A stretch of DNA of 6,469 bases from the NCBI GenBank assembly GCA_947460565.1, contig CANHJJ010000111.1, positions 1-6,469 of the forward strand, read 5' to 3'. The DNA is from Bacteroidota bacterium. GTDB taxonomy: Bacteria; Bacteroidota; Bacteroidia; UKL13-3. The notes below the pieces were generated by a model, which had not been told where the DNA came from, searched no databases, and was given only the letters and a program-made list of their open reading frames with translations. The position numbers and the translations under genes are program-made. Shown piece after piece: positions 1 to 5,790 of the stretch (position 1 is the stretch's first letter; each line of letters opens with the position of its first letter).

Positions 1-309
1 AATCACAGGCTCAACCCATCCCGGTGTAACTTCAATGTCGTTGTTAATTAATACATAATAGTCTGCCTTCACATGCTTAAGCGCTTCGTTGTAGCCACCT
101 GCATAGCCATAGTTTTTATCAAGCCTAATTATTTTAACACTAGGGTAGTGGGCTTCTAAAAAAGGAATGGTATCGTCAGTAGAGGCATTGTCGGCAACAT
201 ACACCTCCAAATTGGTATAAGTAGATGCCATCAAAAAAGGCAAAAACTGCTCAAGCAATTTGCATCGGTTCCAATGAATGATGACTGCGGCTACTTTGGG
301 TTGATGCAT
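1..309 (-). CDS. Family 2 glycosyltransferase, N-terminal part (cut by window edge)
   Basis: This is the first 103 codons of a GT-A fold glycosyltransferase of family GT2; the reading frame is open to base 1, so the C-terminus is missing. It probably transfers a sugar from a nucleotide-sugar to a cell-surface polysaccharide or lipid-linked glycan at the inner face of the membrane, but the acceptor cannot be read from this part. Visible GT2 signatures are VAAVIIHWNR near the N-terminus (first beta strand), VYVADNASTDDT at about residues 36-47 (nucleotide-binding DNxS.D motif), NYGYAGGYNEAL at about 66-77, and LINND at about 87-91, the DxD-like metal and sugar-nucleotide site. The ATG at 309 follows the stop codon of the upstream gene with no gap (TAA then ATG), which suggests co-transcription and coupled translation. 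Family assignment is firm; substrate is unknown. Confidence 0.9.
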   Translation of the reverse strand, partial: MHQPKVAAVIIHWNRCKLLEQFLPFLMASTYTNLEVYVADNASTDDTIPFLEAHYPSVKIIRLDKNYGYAGGYNEALKHVKADYYVLINNDIEVTPGWVEPVI

Positions 310-696
310 TTATTCTTCGTCTTTTCTGTTGTTGTTTTTCTTGTATGGCATAAAAATAAAATTGGCTCCATCGGGTCTCACAAAAAGGATACACATAAAT
401 TTACGTGGGTCTTTATAAGCCTGTTTGAAATCGTTTTCTTTTTCAGCCGCAATGAGTTTTTTTTCTATTAACTCTTCAATAGTGGTGGCATTAATACTAT
501 AATCCCTAGCATATTCCTTGTGGTCCAAAACCAGTTCTCCCAATTTTACTTCATGCTGATGAGCCACAAAAATGGGGAACTTACTATAACCTTCAGCCAT
601 AATATCCACAGCTAGTTCTTTCAACAAGTCATTGTAAAAATCTAAATCGTCTTTAAGTGTATCAAGTAGTTTTTTTAATACTTCTTCGTTCGTCAT
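310..696 (-). CDS. Conserved-looking hypothetical protein, 128 aa, acidic N-terminus
   Basis: I do not recognise a characterised family. The frame can be opened by a TTG at 699, but the adjacent ATG at 696 is the natural start and gives MTNEEVLKKLLDTL. The protein has an amphipathic, acidic N-terminal helical stretch (about residues 1-32). A central segment with KFPIFVAHQHEVKLGE (about 39-54) could be a beta hairpin. A helical stretch around DYSINATTIEELIEKKLI (65-82) follows, then KDPRKFMCILFV and ANFIFMPY (95-118), which look like two core strands, and a charged tail NNNRKDEE. There is no signal peptide or membrane span, so it is probably cytoplasmic. It lies 80 bases downstream of rlmD and abuts the glycosyltransferase start, so it is likely co-expressed with the latter. 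The reading frame is well supported (strong coding composition, tight packing); no function is proposed. Confidence 0.85.
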   Translation of the reverse strand: MTNEEVLKKLLDTLKDDLDFYNDLLKELAVDIMAEGYSKFPIFVAHQHEVKLGELVLDHKEYARDYSINATTIEELIEKKLIAAEKENDFKQAYKDPRKFMCILFVRPDGANFIFMPYKKNNNRKDEE

Positions 697-726
697 CAAT
701 TATTTTTTGATTAGGCGGCTAGCAGG

Positions 727-734
727 CAAATATA
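727..734 (-). promoter_or_regulatory. Candidate -7 promoter box TATATTTG for the hypothetical protein/glycosyltransferase pair
   Basis: Read on the minus strand, TATATTTG is an exact match to the Bacteroidota -7 consensus TAnnTTTG and lies about 30 bases upstream of the ATG at 696. No clear TTTG or TTG sits about 19-21 bases further upstream, so the -33 element is missing or degenerate. If active, the two small-gene products could be transcribed independently of rlmD. Chance matches are common in AT-rich DNA. Confidence 0.35.
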
Positions 735-776
735 TTGTTCAAAAATGTAATATCTCTAATCTACTGCTTTGTTTGT

Positions 777-2198
777 TTAGTTTTTTACTTTCAACAAAGC
801 AATGTTCTCCACATGATGGGTATGTGGAAACATATCTACGGGTTGTACTTTCACCACTTCATACCTATCAGAAAGCATAGCAATGTCCCTTGCTTGTGTG
901 CTTGGGTTGCAGCTTACATACACAATCTTTTCAGGACTCATTTCCATTATTTTTTTCACCACATCTTCATGCATACCTGCTCGAGGTGGATCGGTAATAA
1001 TCACATCTGCCTTGCCATGCATGGCTATTAGCTCAACATTTAACACATCTTTCATATCACCCGCATAAAAGTGGGTATTGGTAATATTATTCAAACCCGC
1101 ATTCACCTTGGCATCTTCAATGGCAGCCTCCACCGATTCAATACCAATCACCGATTTGGCATTTCGCGCCACGAAATTGGCAATACTTCCTACACCCGTG
1201 TACAAATCATACACTGTTTCTTCGCCCGTTAATCCTGCAAAGTCGCGGGTATGGCTATAAAGTGTAAGGGTTTGCTCGGTATTGGTTTGAAAAAAAGATT
1301 TAGGTTGGATATGAAAGGTTAAATCTTCTAATTTTTCAATGATGTATTCTCTGCCCGAAAACACATGCACATCCAAATCGTAAATGGTATCGTTTCGCTT
1401 GTCGTTAATGATATAAAGCAATGATGTCAATTGAGGGAAAGACTCCTTCACATGTTGCATCATTTTTTGAATATCATCCGCATTGTTTTCTTTAAAAACA
1501 ATAATTACCATCCATTCGCCAAGGCTTGTATTTCTTACAAACATAGAACGCAGGAAACCCTCTTGCGAACGGGCGTTGAAAAAAGTAAAGCCATTGGCAA
1601 CAGCAAAATCCTTCACACAATGTCTGATTTTATTCTGCAAATCGTCCATCAGGTAGCATGTATCAACATCCAAAATTTTATCAAACCTACCTGGAATGTG
1701 AAAGCCAACACCCGCATGCTCATGGGCAGCCATATTTTCTTTATCTCCCATGCTATCAAGCCATTTTCGGTCGGTAAACGAAAATTCCAGTTTGTTTCTG
1801 TAATGGGTTATGTTTTTGGGTCCAACAATGCTCTGTAAGGCAGGGAAGGGGAACTTTCCGATGCGTTCAAAGGCATCGTGCACTTGTTGTTGTTTGAATT
1901 TTAGCTGGGCTTCATAGCTCAGGTGTTGCCATTTGCAACCCCCGCACAGTCCAAAATGTGAGCAAAAAGGTTCAACCCTATCAACTGATTTTTCTTTTAT
2001 TTCAATAATGGTAGCATTGCAATAGCTCTGCTTTTTTTCGTGAATTTTAATGTCAACTACATCACCAGGAGCGCCAAAATCCATAAAAATTACCTTACCT
2101 TCGTGCCTTGCCAATGCTTTTCCTTCGGCACCTGCCGCCTCAATGGTAATGTCGTTTAAAAATATTGGATTTTGTCTGTTTACTTTGCGTTTTCCCAT
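777..2198 (-). CDS. rlmD: 23S rRNA (uracil-C5)-methyltransferase, RlmD/RumA type with [4Fe-4S] cluster
   Basis: It methylates carbon 5 of a uridine in 23S rRNA using S-adenosylmethionine; the E. coli RlmD target is U1939. In order it shows a TRAM RNA-binding domain (about residues 8-70), iron-sulfur cysteines C79, C85 and C88 (C-x5-C-x2-C) with a likely fourth at C181, then the Rossmann methyltransferase domain. That domain has SFFQTN (301-306), the SAM loop VYDLYTGVGS (329-338), TDPPRAGMH (402-410), the catalytic nucleophile C430 in YVSCNPST, and the C-terminal DMFPHTHHVE with the probable general base E464. An in-frame ATG at 2267 would add 23 residues, but these are hydrophobic, low-complexity and encoded by the AT-rich divergent promoter region. 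I therefore start at 2198 (MGKRKVNRQNP), giving 473 residues, close to family length. Relatives that modify U747 (RlmC) or both sites (RlmCD) cannot be excluded by sequence alone. Confidence 0.95.
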   Translation of the reverse strand: MGKRKVNRQNPIFLNDITIEAAGAEGKALARHEGKVIFMDFGAPGDVVDIKIHEKKQSYCNATIIEIKEKSVDRVEPFCSHFGLCGGCKWQHLSYEAQLKFKQQQVHDAFERIGKFPFPALQSIVGPKNITHYRNKLEFSFTDRKWLDSMGDKENMAAHEHAGVGFHIPGRFDKILDVDTCYLMDDLQNKIRHCVKDFAVANGFTFFNARSQEGFLRSMFVRNTSLGEWMVIIVFKENNADDIQKMMQHVKESFPQLTSLLYIINDKRNDTIYDLDVHVFSGREYIIEKLEDLTFHIQPKSFFQTNTEQTLTLYSHTRDFAGLTGEETVYDLYTGVGSIANFVARNAKSVIGIESVEAAIEDAKVNAGLNNITNTHFYAGDMKDVLNVELIAMHGKADVIITDPPRAGMHEDVVKKIMEMSPEKIVYVSCNPSTQARDIAMLSDRYEVVKVQPVDMFPHTHHVENIALLKVKN

Positions 2199-2218
2199 GT
2201 CTGTTTTATAAAAGAGGG

Positions 2219-2226
2219 CGAAGGTA
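2219..2226 (-). promoter_or_regulatory. Weak candidate -7 box TACCTTCG for rlmD
   Basis: On the minus strand TACCTTCG matches TAnnTTTG at five of the six fixed positions (C instead of T) and would give a leader of roughly 14 bases before the ATG at 2198. No clear -33 TTTG is seen upstream. The call rests mainly on position: the rlmD promoter must lie in or near this 115-base divergent gap. Confidence 0.22.
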
Positions 2227-2266
2227 AAGAAAATGCAGTCTAAGATGATATAAAAAAAATTAAGCA

Positions 2267-2291
2267 TTGTATTTATAAATTCTTATTTTCG
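2267..2291 (+). promoter_or_regulatory. Candidate promoter of the DUF177-rpmF-plsX cluster (TTG...TATTTTCG)
   Basis: TATTTTCG at 2284-2291 is one mismatch from the Bacteroidota -7 box TAnnTTTG. A TTG lies at 2267-2269, but the spacing of 14 bases is shorter than the usual 19-21, so the -33 part is doubtful. Transcription would start near 2296-2298, giving a short leader of about 17 bases to the TTG at 2314 or about 35 to the ATG at 2332. An alternative -7 box is TAAATTTA at 2298-2305, with no partner at the expected distance. Confidence 0.3.
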
Positions 2292-2292
2292 C

Positions 2293-2314
2293 AGGCTTAA
2301 ATTTAAAAAAGCCT
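2293..2314. repeat. Inverted repeat AGGCTT-N10-AAGCCT at the start of the rightward cluster
   Basis: Perfect 6-base arms AGGCTT (2293-2298) and AAGCCT (2309-2314) flank an A/T-only 10-base spacer. The right arm ends on the first base of the possible TTG start codon. It could be a repressor operator just downstream of the candidate -7 box, or an RNA hairpin over the first start codon if transcription begins upstream of it. Neither role is shown. Confidence 0.4.
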
Positions 2315-2856
2315 TGAGGTCGAAAGAATACATGATTGAGTTTCCAAAGCTTAGAGCGGGTGCAAACCAATTTGAGTTTAAGGTTGACGAAAAGTTTTTG
2401 TCAGATTATGAGTATTCGCCTGTAAAACAGGCAGATGTTGATATAAAGCTGAACCTTTTCAAAACCGAAAACATGCTTGACCTTGACTTTACGCTGAGTG
2501 GCACAGCCAATGTGGTTTGCGATACTTGTTTAGCCGCAGTGGATATGCCCATCAGCCATGAATTTAAGCTTGTTATTAAATTTAGTGATTCGGAAAACCT
2601 TGCAGATGATGAGATTATATATCTGAACCGTGGGGAACATGAATACGATTTGAAACAGTATTTGTATGAAAGCTTTGTAGTGGCCATTCCAACTAAAAAA
2701 AGTTGTGATGAAGTGCCTGAACCAAAGCCTTGTAACAAAGATGTTTTAGCTAAAATAGGTTTAATAACACATGTTGAAGAAACCGAAGAGGAGAATGGTG
2801 AAAAAGATACCGACCCTCGTTGGGATAAATTAAAGGATATATTTAATAATAACTAA
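2314..2856 (+). CDS. DUF177/YceD-family protein (ribosomal RNA accumulation), probable TTG start
   Basis: This is a DUF177 protein, the family of E. coli YceD, which is linked to 23S rRNA accumulation and nearly always sits before rpmF, as here. With the TTG start it has 180 residues. Visible features are the N-terminal sheet with a long acidic pattern (FEFKVDEKFL, 20-29), a C-x2-C pair (C69, C72) in VVCDTCLAAVDMPI, an acidic middle, the DLKQYLYESFVVAIP segment (112-126), two more cysteines (C131, C140), and the conserved ending DPRWDKLKDIF (167-177). The four cysteines may bind a metal, which is inference. The first ATG is at 2332, but as I recall relatives carry a few residues ending in a KE-aromatic-hydrophobic pattern before it. 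MRSKEYMIEF from TTG reproduces that, so I prefer 2314. The family is certain; the start is about 60:40 in favour of TTG. rpmF follows after 20 bases. Confidence 0.9.
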   Translation: MRSKEYMIEFPKLRAGANQFEFKVDEKFLSDYEYSPVKQADVDIKLNLFKTENMLDLDFTLSGTANVVCDTCLAAVDMPISHEFKLVIKFSDSENLADDEIIYLNRGEHEYDLKQYLYESFVVAIPTKKSCDEVPEPKPCNKDVLAKIGLITHVEETEEENGEKDTDPRWDKLKDIFNNN

Positions 2857-2876
2857 TACAATAAAAGAGTACTACT

Positions 2877-3062
2877 ATGCCAAATCCAAAACGAAAAATT
2901 TCGAAATCGCGCAGAGACAAAAGACGTACACACTACAAAGGTGCTGTTCCTACATTATCAGTTGATGCAAATTCTGGTGAAGTTCATTTACGTCATCGTG
3001 TTACAGCTGATGGTTTTTATCGCGGAAAACAAGTTTTCCCTGATATGAAAAAAGATATATAA
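2877..3062 (+). CDS. rpmF: 50S ribosomal protein bL32, cysteine-free (zinc-independent) form
   Basis: This small, strongly basic 61-residue protein of the large ribosomal subunit is full length for bL32. The N-terminal MPNPKRKISKSRRDKRRTHYK (1-21) is the family signature that lies on 23S rRNA. The C-terminal half is the remnant of a zinc ribbon. The first CxxC is replaced by D-A-N-S (in VDANSGE), and the second, normally in a VCPSCG-like stretch, by VTADG, which is one residue shorter. The protein has no cysteine at all, so it cannot bind zinc in the usual way. The start ATG is 20 bases after the DUF177 stop and is preceded by AAAGAG, at best a weak ribosome binding site. Co-transcription with the upstream gene is expected. 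Confidence 0.97.
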   Translation: MPNPKRKISKSRRDKRRTHYKGAVPTLSVDANSGEVHLRHRVTADGFYRGKQVFPDMKKDI

Positions 3063-3065
3063 CAC

Positions 3066-3088
3066 AGAACTTAACAAGTTCTTCTTTC
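3066..3088 (+). terminator. Short hairpin with pyrimidine tail between rpmF and plsX
   Basis: Perfect 7-base arms AGAACTT (3066-3072) and AAGTTCT (3076-3082) are separated by AAC and followed by TCTTTC. The stem is AU-rich and the tail is not a clean U-run, so it is a weak or partial terminator at best. It could instead stabilise the 3' end of rpmF mRNA, letting rpmF be expressed above plsX. It ends 13 bases before the plsX ATG. Confidence 0.4.
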
Positions 3089-3101
3089 AACTACATATAG
3101 T

Positions 3102-4058
3102 ATGAGAATAGGTTTTGATATTATGGGTGGCGATTTTGCTCCCAAAGAAGCCATAGCTGGCGCCATTTTGGCTTTGCAAGAAATTGGGCCAGATGACAAA
3201 ATCGTATTGATTGGTGATAGTGAGCAAGCTACTAATATGCTCAAATCTAATGGGATAAGTGATGATCGATTTGAAATCGTTCATACCACTGAGGTGATTG
3301 GTATGGGCGAACATCCAACCAAAGCCATTTCTCAAAAGAAAAATTCAAGCATTGCAGTTGGATTTGGCATGTTATCTAAAAAACAAATTGATGGCTTTGT
3401 GAGTGCCGGAAATACAGGCGCTATGCTCGTAGGTTCTATGTTCTCAATCAAACCTATTGAAGGGGTTATTAGACCTACCATCACTGCTATGGTTCCTAAA
3501 CTAAATGGAAAATTTGCACTTGTTTTAGATGTAGGCGCTAATGCCGATTGTAAGCCTGATGTTTTGTATCAATTTGCTGTATTAGGTAGTTTGATGATGA
3601 AACATGTATATGGTTACAGCGACCCAAAAGTTGGACTATTGAGTATAGGTGAAGAGAAAGAGAAAGGTAATTTGGTTACTGTTTCTGCTCATCAGCTGAT
3701 GGAAGAATCTGAAGATTTCCATTTCATCGGAAATGTGGAAGGTAGAGACTTTATGAGTGATAAGTGTGATGTGATTGTTTGCGAAGGGTTTACAGGTAAT
3801 ATTGTTCTTAAAACTTTTGAGTCATTCTACTACATCATGAAAAAACGCGGTATCCAAGATGAGTTTATGGAACGATTCAATTACGAAAATTTTGGTGGTA
3901 CCCCTATTTTGGGTGTTAATGCCCCCGTTATTATCGGACATGGAATTTCCAATGCTAAAGCATTCAAAAACATGATACTTTCTGCTAGAGATGTGATTAA
4001 TTCTGATTTAATTTCAGTTGTTAGAGATTCATTCAGTAAATTAGTGCCTGTGCAATAA
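3102..4058 (+). CDS. plsX: Phosphate acyltransferase PlsX (acyl-ACP:phosphate)
   Basis: PlsX converts acyl-ACP plus phosphate to acyl-phosphate, which PlsY uses to acylate glycerol-3-phosphate in phospholipid synthesis; it is a peripheral membrane enzyme. The 318 residues are typical of the family. Family motifs in order are DIMGGDFAP (6-14), GMGEHPTKAI (67-76), FVSAGNTGAMLVG (99-111), VLDVGANADC (141-150) with the conserved Asp, GLLSIGEEKEKGN (178-190), IGNVEGRD (209-216), VCEGFTGNIVLK (226-237), and FGGTPILGV (264-272) followed by IIGHGIS (277-283). MRIGFDIMGGD is the normal N-terminus, so the ATG at 3102 is secure. It lies 39 bases after rpmF, and a terminator-like hairpin follows its stop codon. 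No missing catalytic motif is apparent. Confidence 0.97.
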   Translation: MRIGFDIMGGDFAPKEAIAGAILALQEIGPDDKIVLIGDSEQATNMLKSNGISDDRFEIVHTTEVIGMGEHPTKAISQKKNSSIAVGFGMLSKKQIDGFVSAGNTGAMLVGSMFSIKPIEGVIRPTITAMVPKLNGKFALVLDVGANADCKPDVLYQFAVLGSLMMKHVYGYSDPKVGLLSIGEEKEKGNLVTVSAHQLMEESEDFHFIGNVEGRDFMSDKCDVIVCEGFTGNIVLKTFESFYYIMKKRGIQDEFMERFNYENFGGTPILGVNAPVIIGHGISNAKAFKNMILSARDVINSDLISVVRDSFSKLVPVQ

Positions 4059-4082
4059 TTTCAAAAAATATTAATATTACCG

Positions 4083-4110
4083 AACGCCCCTATATGGGGT
4101 GTTTTATTTT
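4083..4110 (+). terminator. Rho-independent terminator-like hairpin after plsX
   Basis: The stem AACGCCCC (4083-4090) pairs with GGGGTGTT (4096-4103) around the loop TATAT: eight pairs, one of them G-U. It runs directly into TTATTTT (to 4109-4110), a nearly pure U tract. This is the best intrinsic-terminator shape in the window. It lies 24 bases after the plsX stop and about 60 bases before fabH, so it would reduce read-through into fabH-accB-accC. Confidence 0.65.
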
Positions 4111-4128
4111 ATACATCATTAAACAATG

Positions 4129-4153
4129 GCTTGGGTAGTGATTTTACTCAAGC
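4129..4153 (+). promoter_or_regulatory. Leader hairpin upstream of fabH
   Basis: Arms GCTTGGGTA (4129-4137) and TACTCAAGC (4145-4153) form nine pairs, one of them G-U, around a 7-base loop. The following bases, ATAATATTATTTAAA, are A/T-rich but not a U-run, so this is not a standard terminator. It ends 15 bases before the fabH ATG. It may be a regulatory leader element, a processing site or a DNA operator; there is no direct evidence for a choice. Confidence 0.4.
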
Positions 4154-4168
4154 ATAATATTATTTAAA

Positions 4169-5167
4169 ATGACTAAAATATCAGCAGCCATTACAGCAGT
4201 TGGTGGATACGTTCCACCCGATGTGCTAACTAATTTGGATCTTGAAAAAATGGTGGATACCAATGACGAGTGGATTCTCTCTCGAACGGGTATTAAAGAA
4301 CGCAGAATTTTGAAAGGTGAAGGATTGGCAACCTCTGATATGGCTGTTGAAGCTGTTAATGAACTATTAAGAAAAAGAGGAATTACTGCCAATGATCTTG
4401 ATTTAATCATCTTTTGTACGGTTACAGGGGATAAAATTTTTCCTTCTTCAGCTTGTATTTTAGCTGACAAAATTGGTGCTAAAAATGCATTTGGTTATGA
4501 TTTATCCGCAGCTTGCTCTGGGTTTTTATTTGGCTTAGAGACAGCTACACGCTTTATTGAATGTGGCAGGTACAAAAATGTATTAGTTGTAGGTGGCGAT
4601 AAAATGTCGTCAATTATAGATTATACTGATAGAAACACTTGTATTATTTTTGGGGATGGCTTGGGTTGTGTGTTGCTAGAACCTACTGAAGAAGAAAACA
4701 TTGGAGTGATTGATTCGGTATTGAAGATAGATGGAAGTGGCCGTAATTTCTTGTACCAAAAAGCAGGAGGATCCCAATATCCGCCTACTCACGAAACCAT
4801 TGATGCACGTGAACATTTTGTGTACCAAGATGGCAAAACTGTTTTTAAATTTGCTGTAACAGGCATGGCTGATGTATCAGCACAGATTATGGAGCGTAAC
4901 AATTTAACCGCTGATGATATTGCATGGTTGGTTCCTCATCAAGCCAATCTTAGAATAATTGATGCCACAGCAGAAAGAATGGGTTTGGGAAAAGATAAAG
5001 TGATGATAAATATTGATCATTTTGGCAATACGACCAATGGTACCTTGCCTCTTCTTTTATGGGAATGGGAAAAGAAACTTAAAAAAGGCGACAACCTAGT
5101 ATTGGCAGCCTTTGGCGGTGGTTTTACTTGGGGGGCTATTTATATTAAATGGGCATATAATTCATAA
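4169..5167 (+). CDS. fabH: 3-oxoacyl-ACP synthase III (KAS III)
   Basis: FabH condenses a short acyl-CoA primer with malonyl-ACP, the first step of type II fatty acid synthesis in the cytoplasm; its primer preference helps set straight versus branched chains. The protein has 332 residues, normal for FabH. Signatures are WILSRTGIKERR (35-46), DLSAACSGFLFGL (111-123) with catalytic C116, FGDGLGCVLLEP (161-172), VPHQANLRI (255-263) with H257, and HFGNTTNGT (284-292) with N287, which together complete the Cys-His-Asn triad. The C-terminal FGGGFTWGAIYIKWAY is a strong family ending. The Asn loop reads GNTTNG rather than the GNTSAA of E. coli, a difference I believe is common in Bacteroidota relatives. 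The ATG at 4169 begins MTKISAAITAVGGYVP, matching the usual first strand. It is separated from plsX by 110 bases containing two hairpins. Primer specificity cannot be deduced here. Confidence 0.97.
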   Translation: MTKISAAITAVGGYVPPDVLTNLDLEKMVDTNDEWILSRTGIKERRILKGEGLATSDMAVEAVNELLRKRGITANDLDLIIFCTVTGDKIFPSSACILADKIGAKNAFGYDLSAACSGFLFGLETATRFIECGRYKNVLVVGGDKMSSIIDYTDRNTCIIFGDGLGCVLLEPTEEENIGVIDSVLKIDGSGRNFLYQKAGGSQYPPTHETIDAREHFVYQDGKTVFKFAVTGMADVSAQIMERNNLTADDIAWLVPHQANLRIIDATAERMGLGKDKVMINIDHFGNTTNGTLPLLLWEWEKKLKKGDNLVLAAFGGGFTWGAIYIKWAYNS

Positions 5168-5219
5168 GCATTTATTGCTACTGATTTACAAATGAATAAG
5201 CCAAAAAATATAAATTATC

Positions 5220-5249
5220 TTGAAATTTAACATTAATAAAATACATTTA
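5220..5249 (+). promoter_or_regulatory. Candidate Bacteroidota promoter for accB-accC (TTG-N19-TACATTTA)
   Basis: TTG at 5220-5222 is followed, after exactly 19 bases, by TACATTTA (5242-5249), one mismatch from TAnnTTTG. Both elements and the spacing fit the Bacteroidota housekeeping promoter. The start would lie near 5255, leaving a leader of about 20 bases before the accB ATG at 5277. It sits in an AT-rich 109-base gap after fabH that holds no other clear element. Confidence 0.5.
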
Positions 5250-5276
5250 CAATTCGTTTAAAACCGAAAGAAAAAC

Positions 5277-5747
5277 ATGGAATTAAAAGAAATAAAAGAG
5301 CTAATTAAATTAGTATCTGAATCTGATGTATCAGAAGTGGAAGTAGAGCGCGGTGATTTTAAAGTTTCTATCAAAAAGGTAGAGGAAAAAACCACCATTA
5401 TTCAACAAGCAGCGGCTCCAATGGTTCAAGCTTATGCACCCGCAGCTCCAGTTGCTTCGGCACCTGCTGCACCAGCGGCTCCTGTTCATAACCCAGCTGC
5501 TAGTAATTTAATTACAATTAAATCGCCTATGATTGGTACTTATTACAAAACGCCTTCTCCTGATAAACCAGCCTTTGTAAACGTTGGTGACGAAATAAAA
5601 GTAGGACAAGTTTTATGTATCGTTGAGGCCATGAAATTGTTCAACGAAATTGAATCTGAAGTATCTGGACGTGTAGTTAAAATATTGGTTGAAAATTCTT
5701 CTCCCGTTGAATACGATCAGCCTTTATTCTTGGTCGAGCCTATTTAA
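5277..5747 (+). CDS. accB: Biotin carboxyl carrier protein of acetyl-CoA carboxylase
   Basis: AccB carries biotin between the biotin carboxylase (AccC) and the carboxyltransferase (AccAD), making malonyl-CoA for fatty acid synthesis. At 156 residues it equals the E. coli length. The N-terminal helical region MELKEIKELIKLV (1-13) and the EVEVERGDFKVSIKK segment are typical of the part that binds AccC and dimerises. A flexible Ala/Pro linker spans about 45-76. The biotinyl domain runs from ITIKSPMIGTYY (79-90) to the end. EAMKL places the biotinylated lysine at K120. The insert TPSPDKPA (92-99) is the protruding thumb that marks BCCP of bacterial multi-subunit acetyl-CoA carboxylase and distinguishes it from other biotinyl carriers. 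The start is fixed by family alignment and by an A-rich leader. accC follows after 56 bases with a hairpin between. Confidence 0.97.
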   Translation: MELKEIKELIKLVSESDVSEVEVERGDFKVSIKKVEEKTTIIQQAAAPMVQAYAPAAPVASAPAAPAAPVHNPAASNLITIKSPMIGTYYKTPSPDKPAFVNVGDEIKVGQVLCIVEAMKLFNEIESEVSGRVVKILVENSSPVEYDQPLFLVEPI

Positions 5748-5752
5748 TTAGT

Positions 5753-5790
5753 AAATTGAAAATTAGTTAATTTTCCAATTTTTTATTTTC
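5753..5790 (+). terminator. AT-rich hairpin plus U-rich tail between accB and accC (possible attenuator)
   Basis: AAATTG (5753-5758) plus AAAAT (5759-5763) pairs with ATTTT (5770-5774) plus CAATTT (5776-5781), with one bulged C at 5775 and a small TAGTTA loop. TTTATTTTC follows. The shape is terminator-like but the stem is almost all A-U, so it would at most terminate part of the transcripts, or protect the accB 3' end. It ends 13 bases before the accC ATG, so accC expression must pass through it unless accC has its own promoter. Confidence 0.45.

Noticed and set aside
709..761. GATTAG/CTAATC inverted repeat between rlmD and the hypothetical gene as an rlmD terminator
   Set aside because: Only six pairs with a loop over 40 bases; not a plausible terminator.
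735..1838. Several plus-strand reading frames of 60-135 codons opposite rlmD
   Set aside because: They are antisense shadows of a strongly conserved methyltransferase gene, with no family-like motifs.
2199..2267. N-terminal extension of RlmD from an ATG at 2267 (23 extra residues, hydrophobic, resembling a membrane anchor)
   Set aside because: The extension is encoded by low-complexity AT-rich divergent promoter DNA, is not expected for a cytoplasmic rRNA methyltransferase, and the ATG at 2198 matches the usual family N-terminus before the TRAM domain.
2406..2738. Minus-strand frame of 110 codons opposite the DUF177 gene
   Set aside because: Antisense shadow; the plus-strand protein has clear DUF177 features and context.
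2838..2845. TATATTTA as an internal promoter for rpmF
   Set aside because: It overlaps the end of the DUF177 gene, lacks an upstream TTG at 19-21 bases (15 at best), and such matches are frequent in AT-rich DNA.
4131..4162. TTG plus TAATATTA upstream of fabH as a promoter
   Set aside because: The second element matches the -7 consensus poorly and the implied transcript would start almost at the ATG.
4201..4260. Exact 10-base repeat TGGTGGATAC at 4201-4210 and 4251-4260, plus a GGTGGA/TCCACC hairpin at 4202-4218, early in fabH
   Set aside because: The two copies are read in different phases (GGY and VDT) and both fit conserved FabH protein sequence, so coding constraint and chance explain them.
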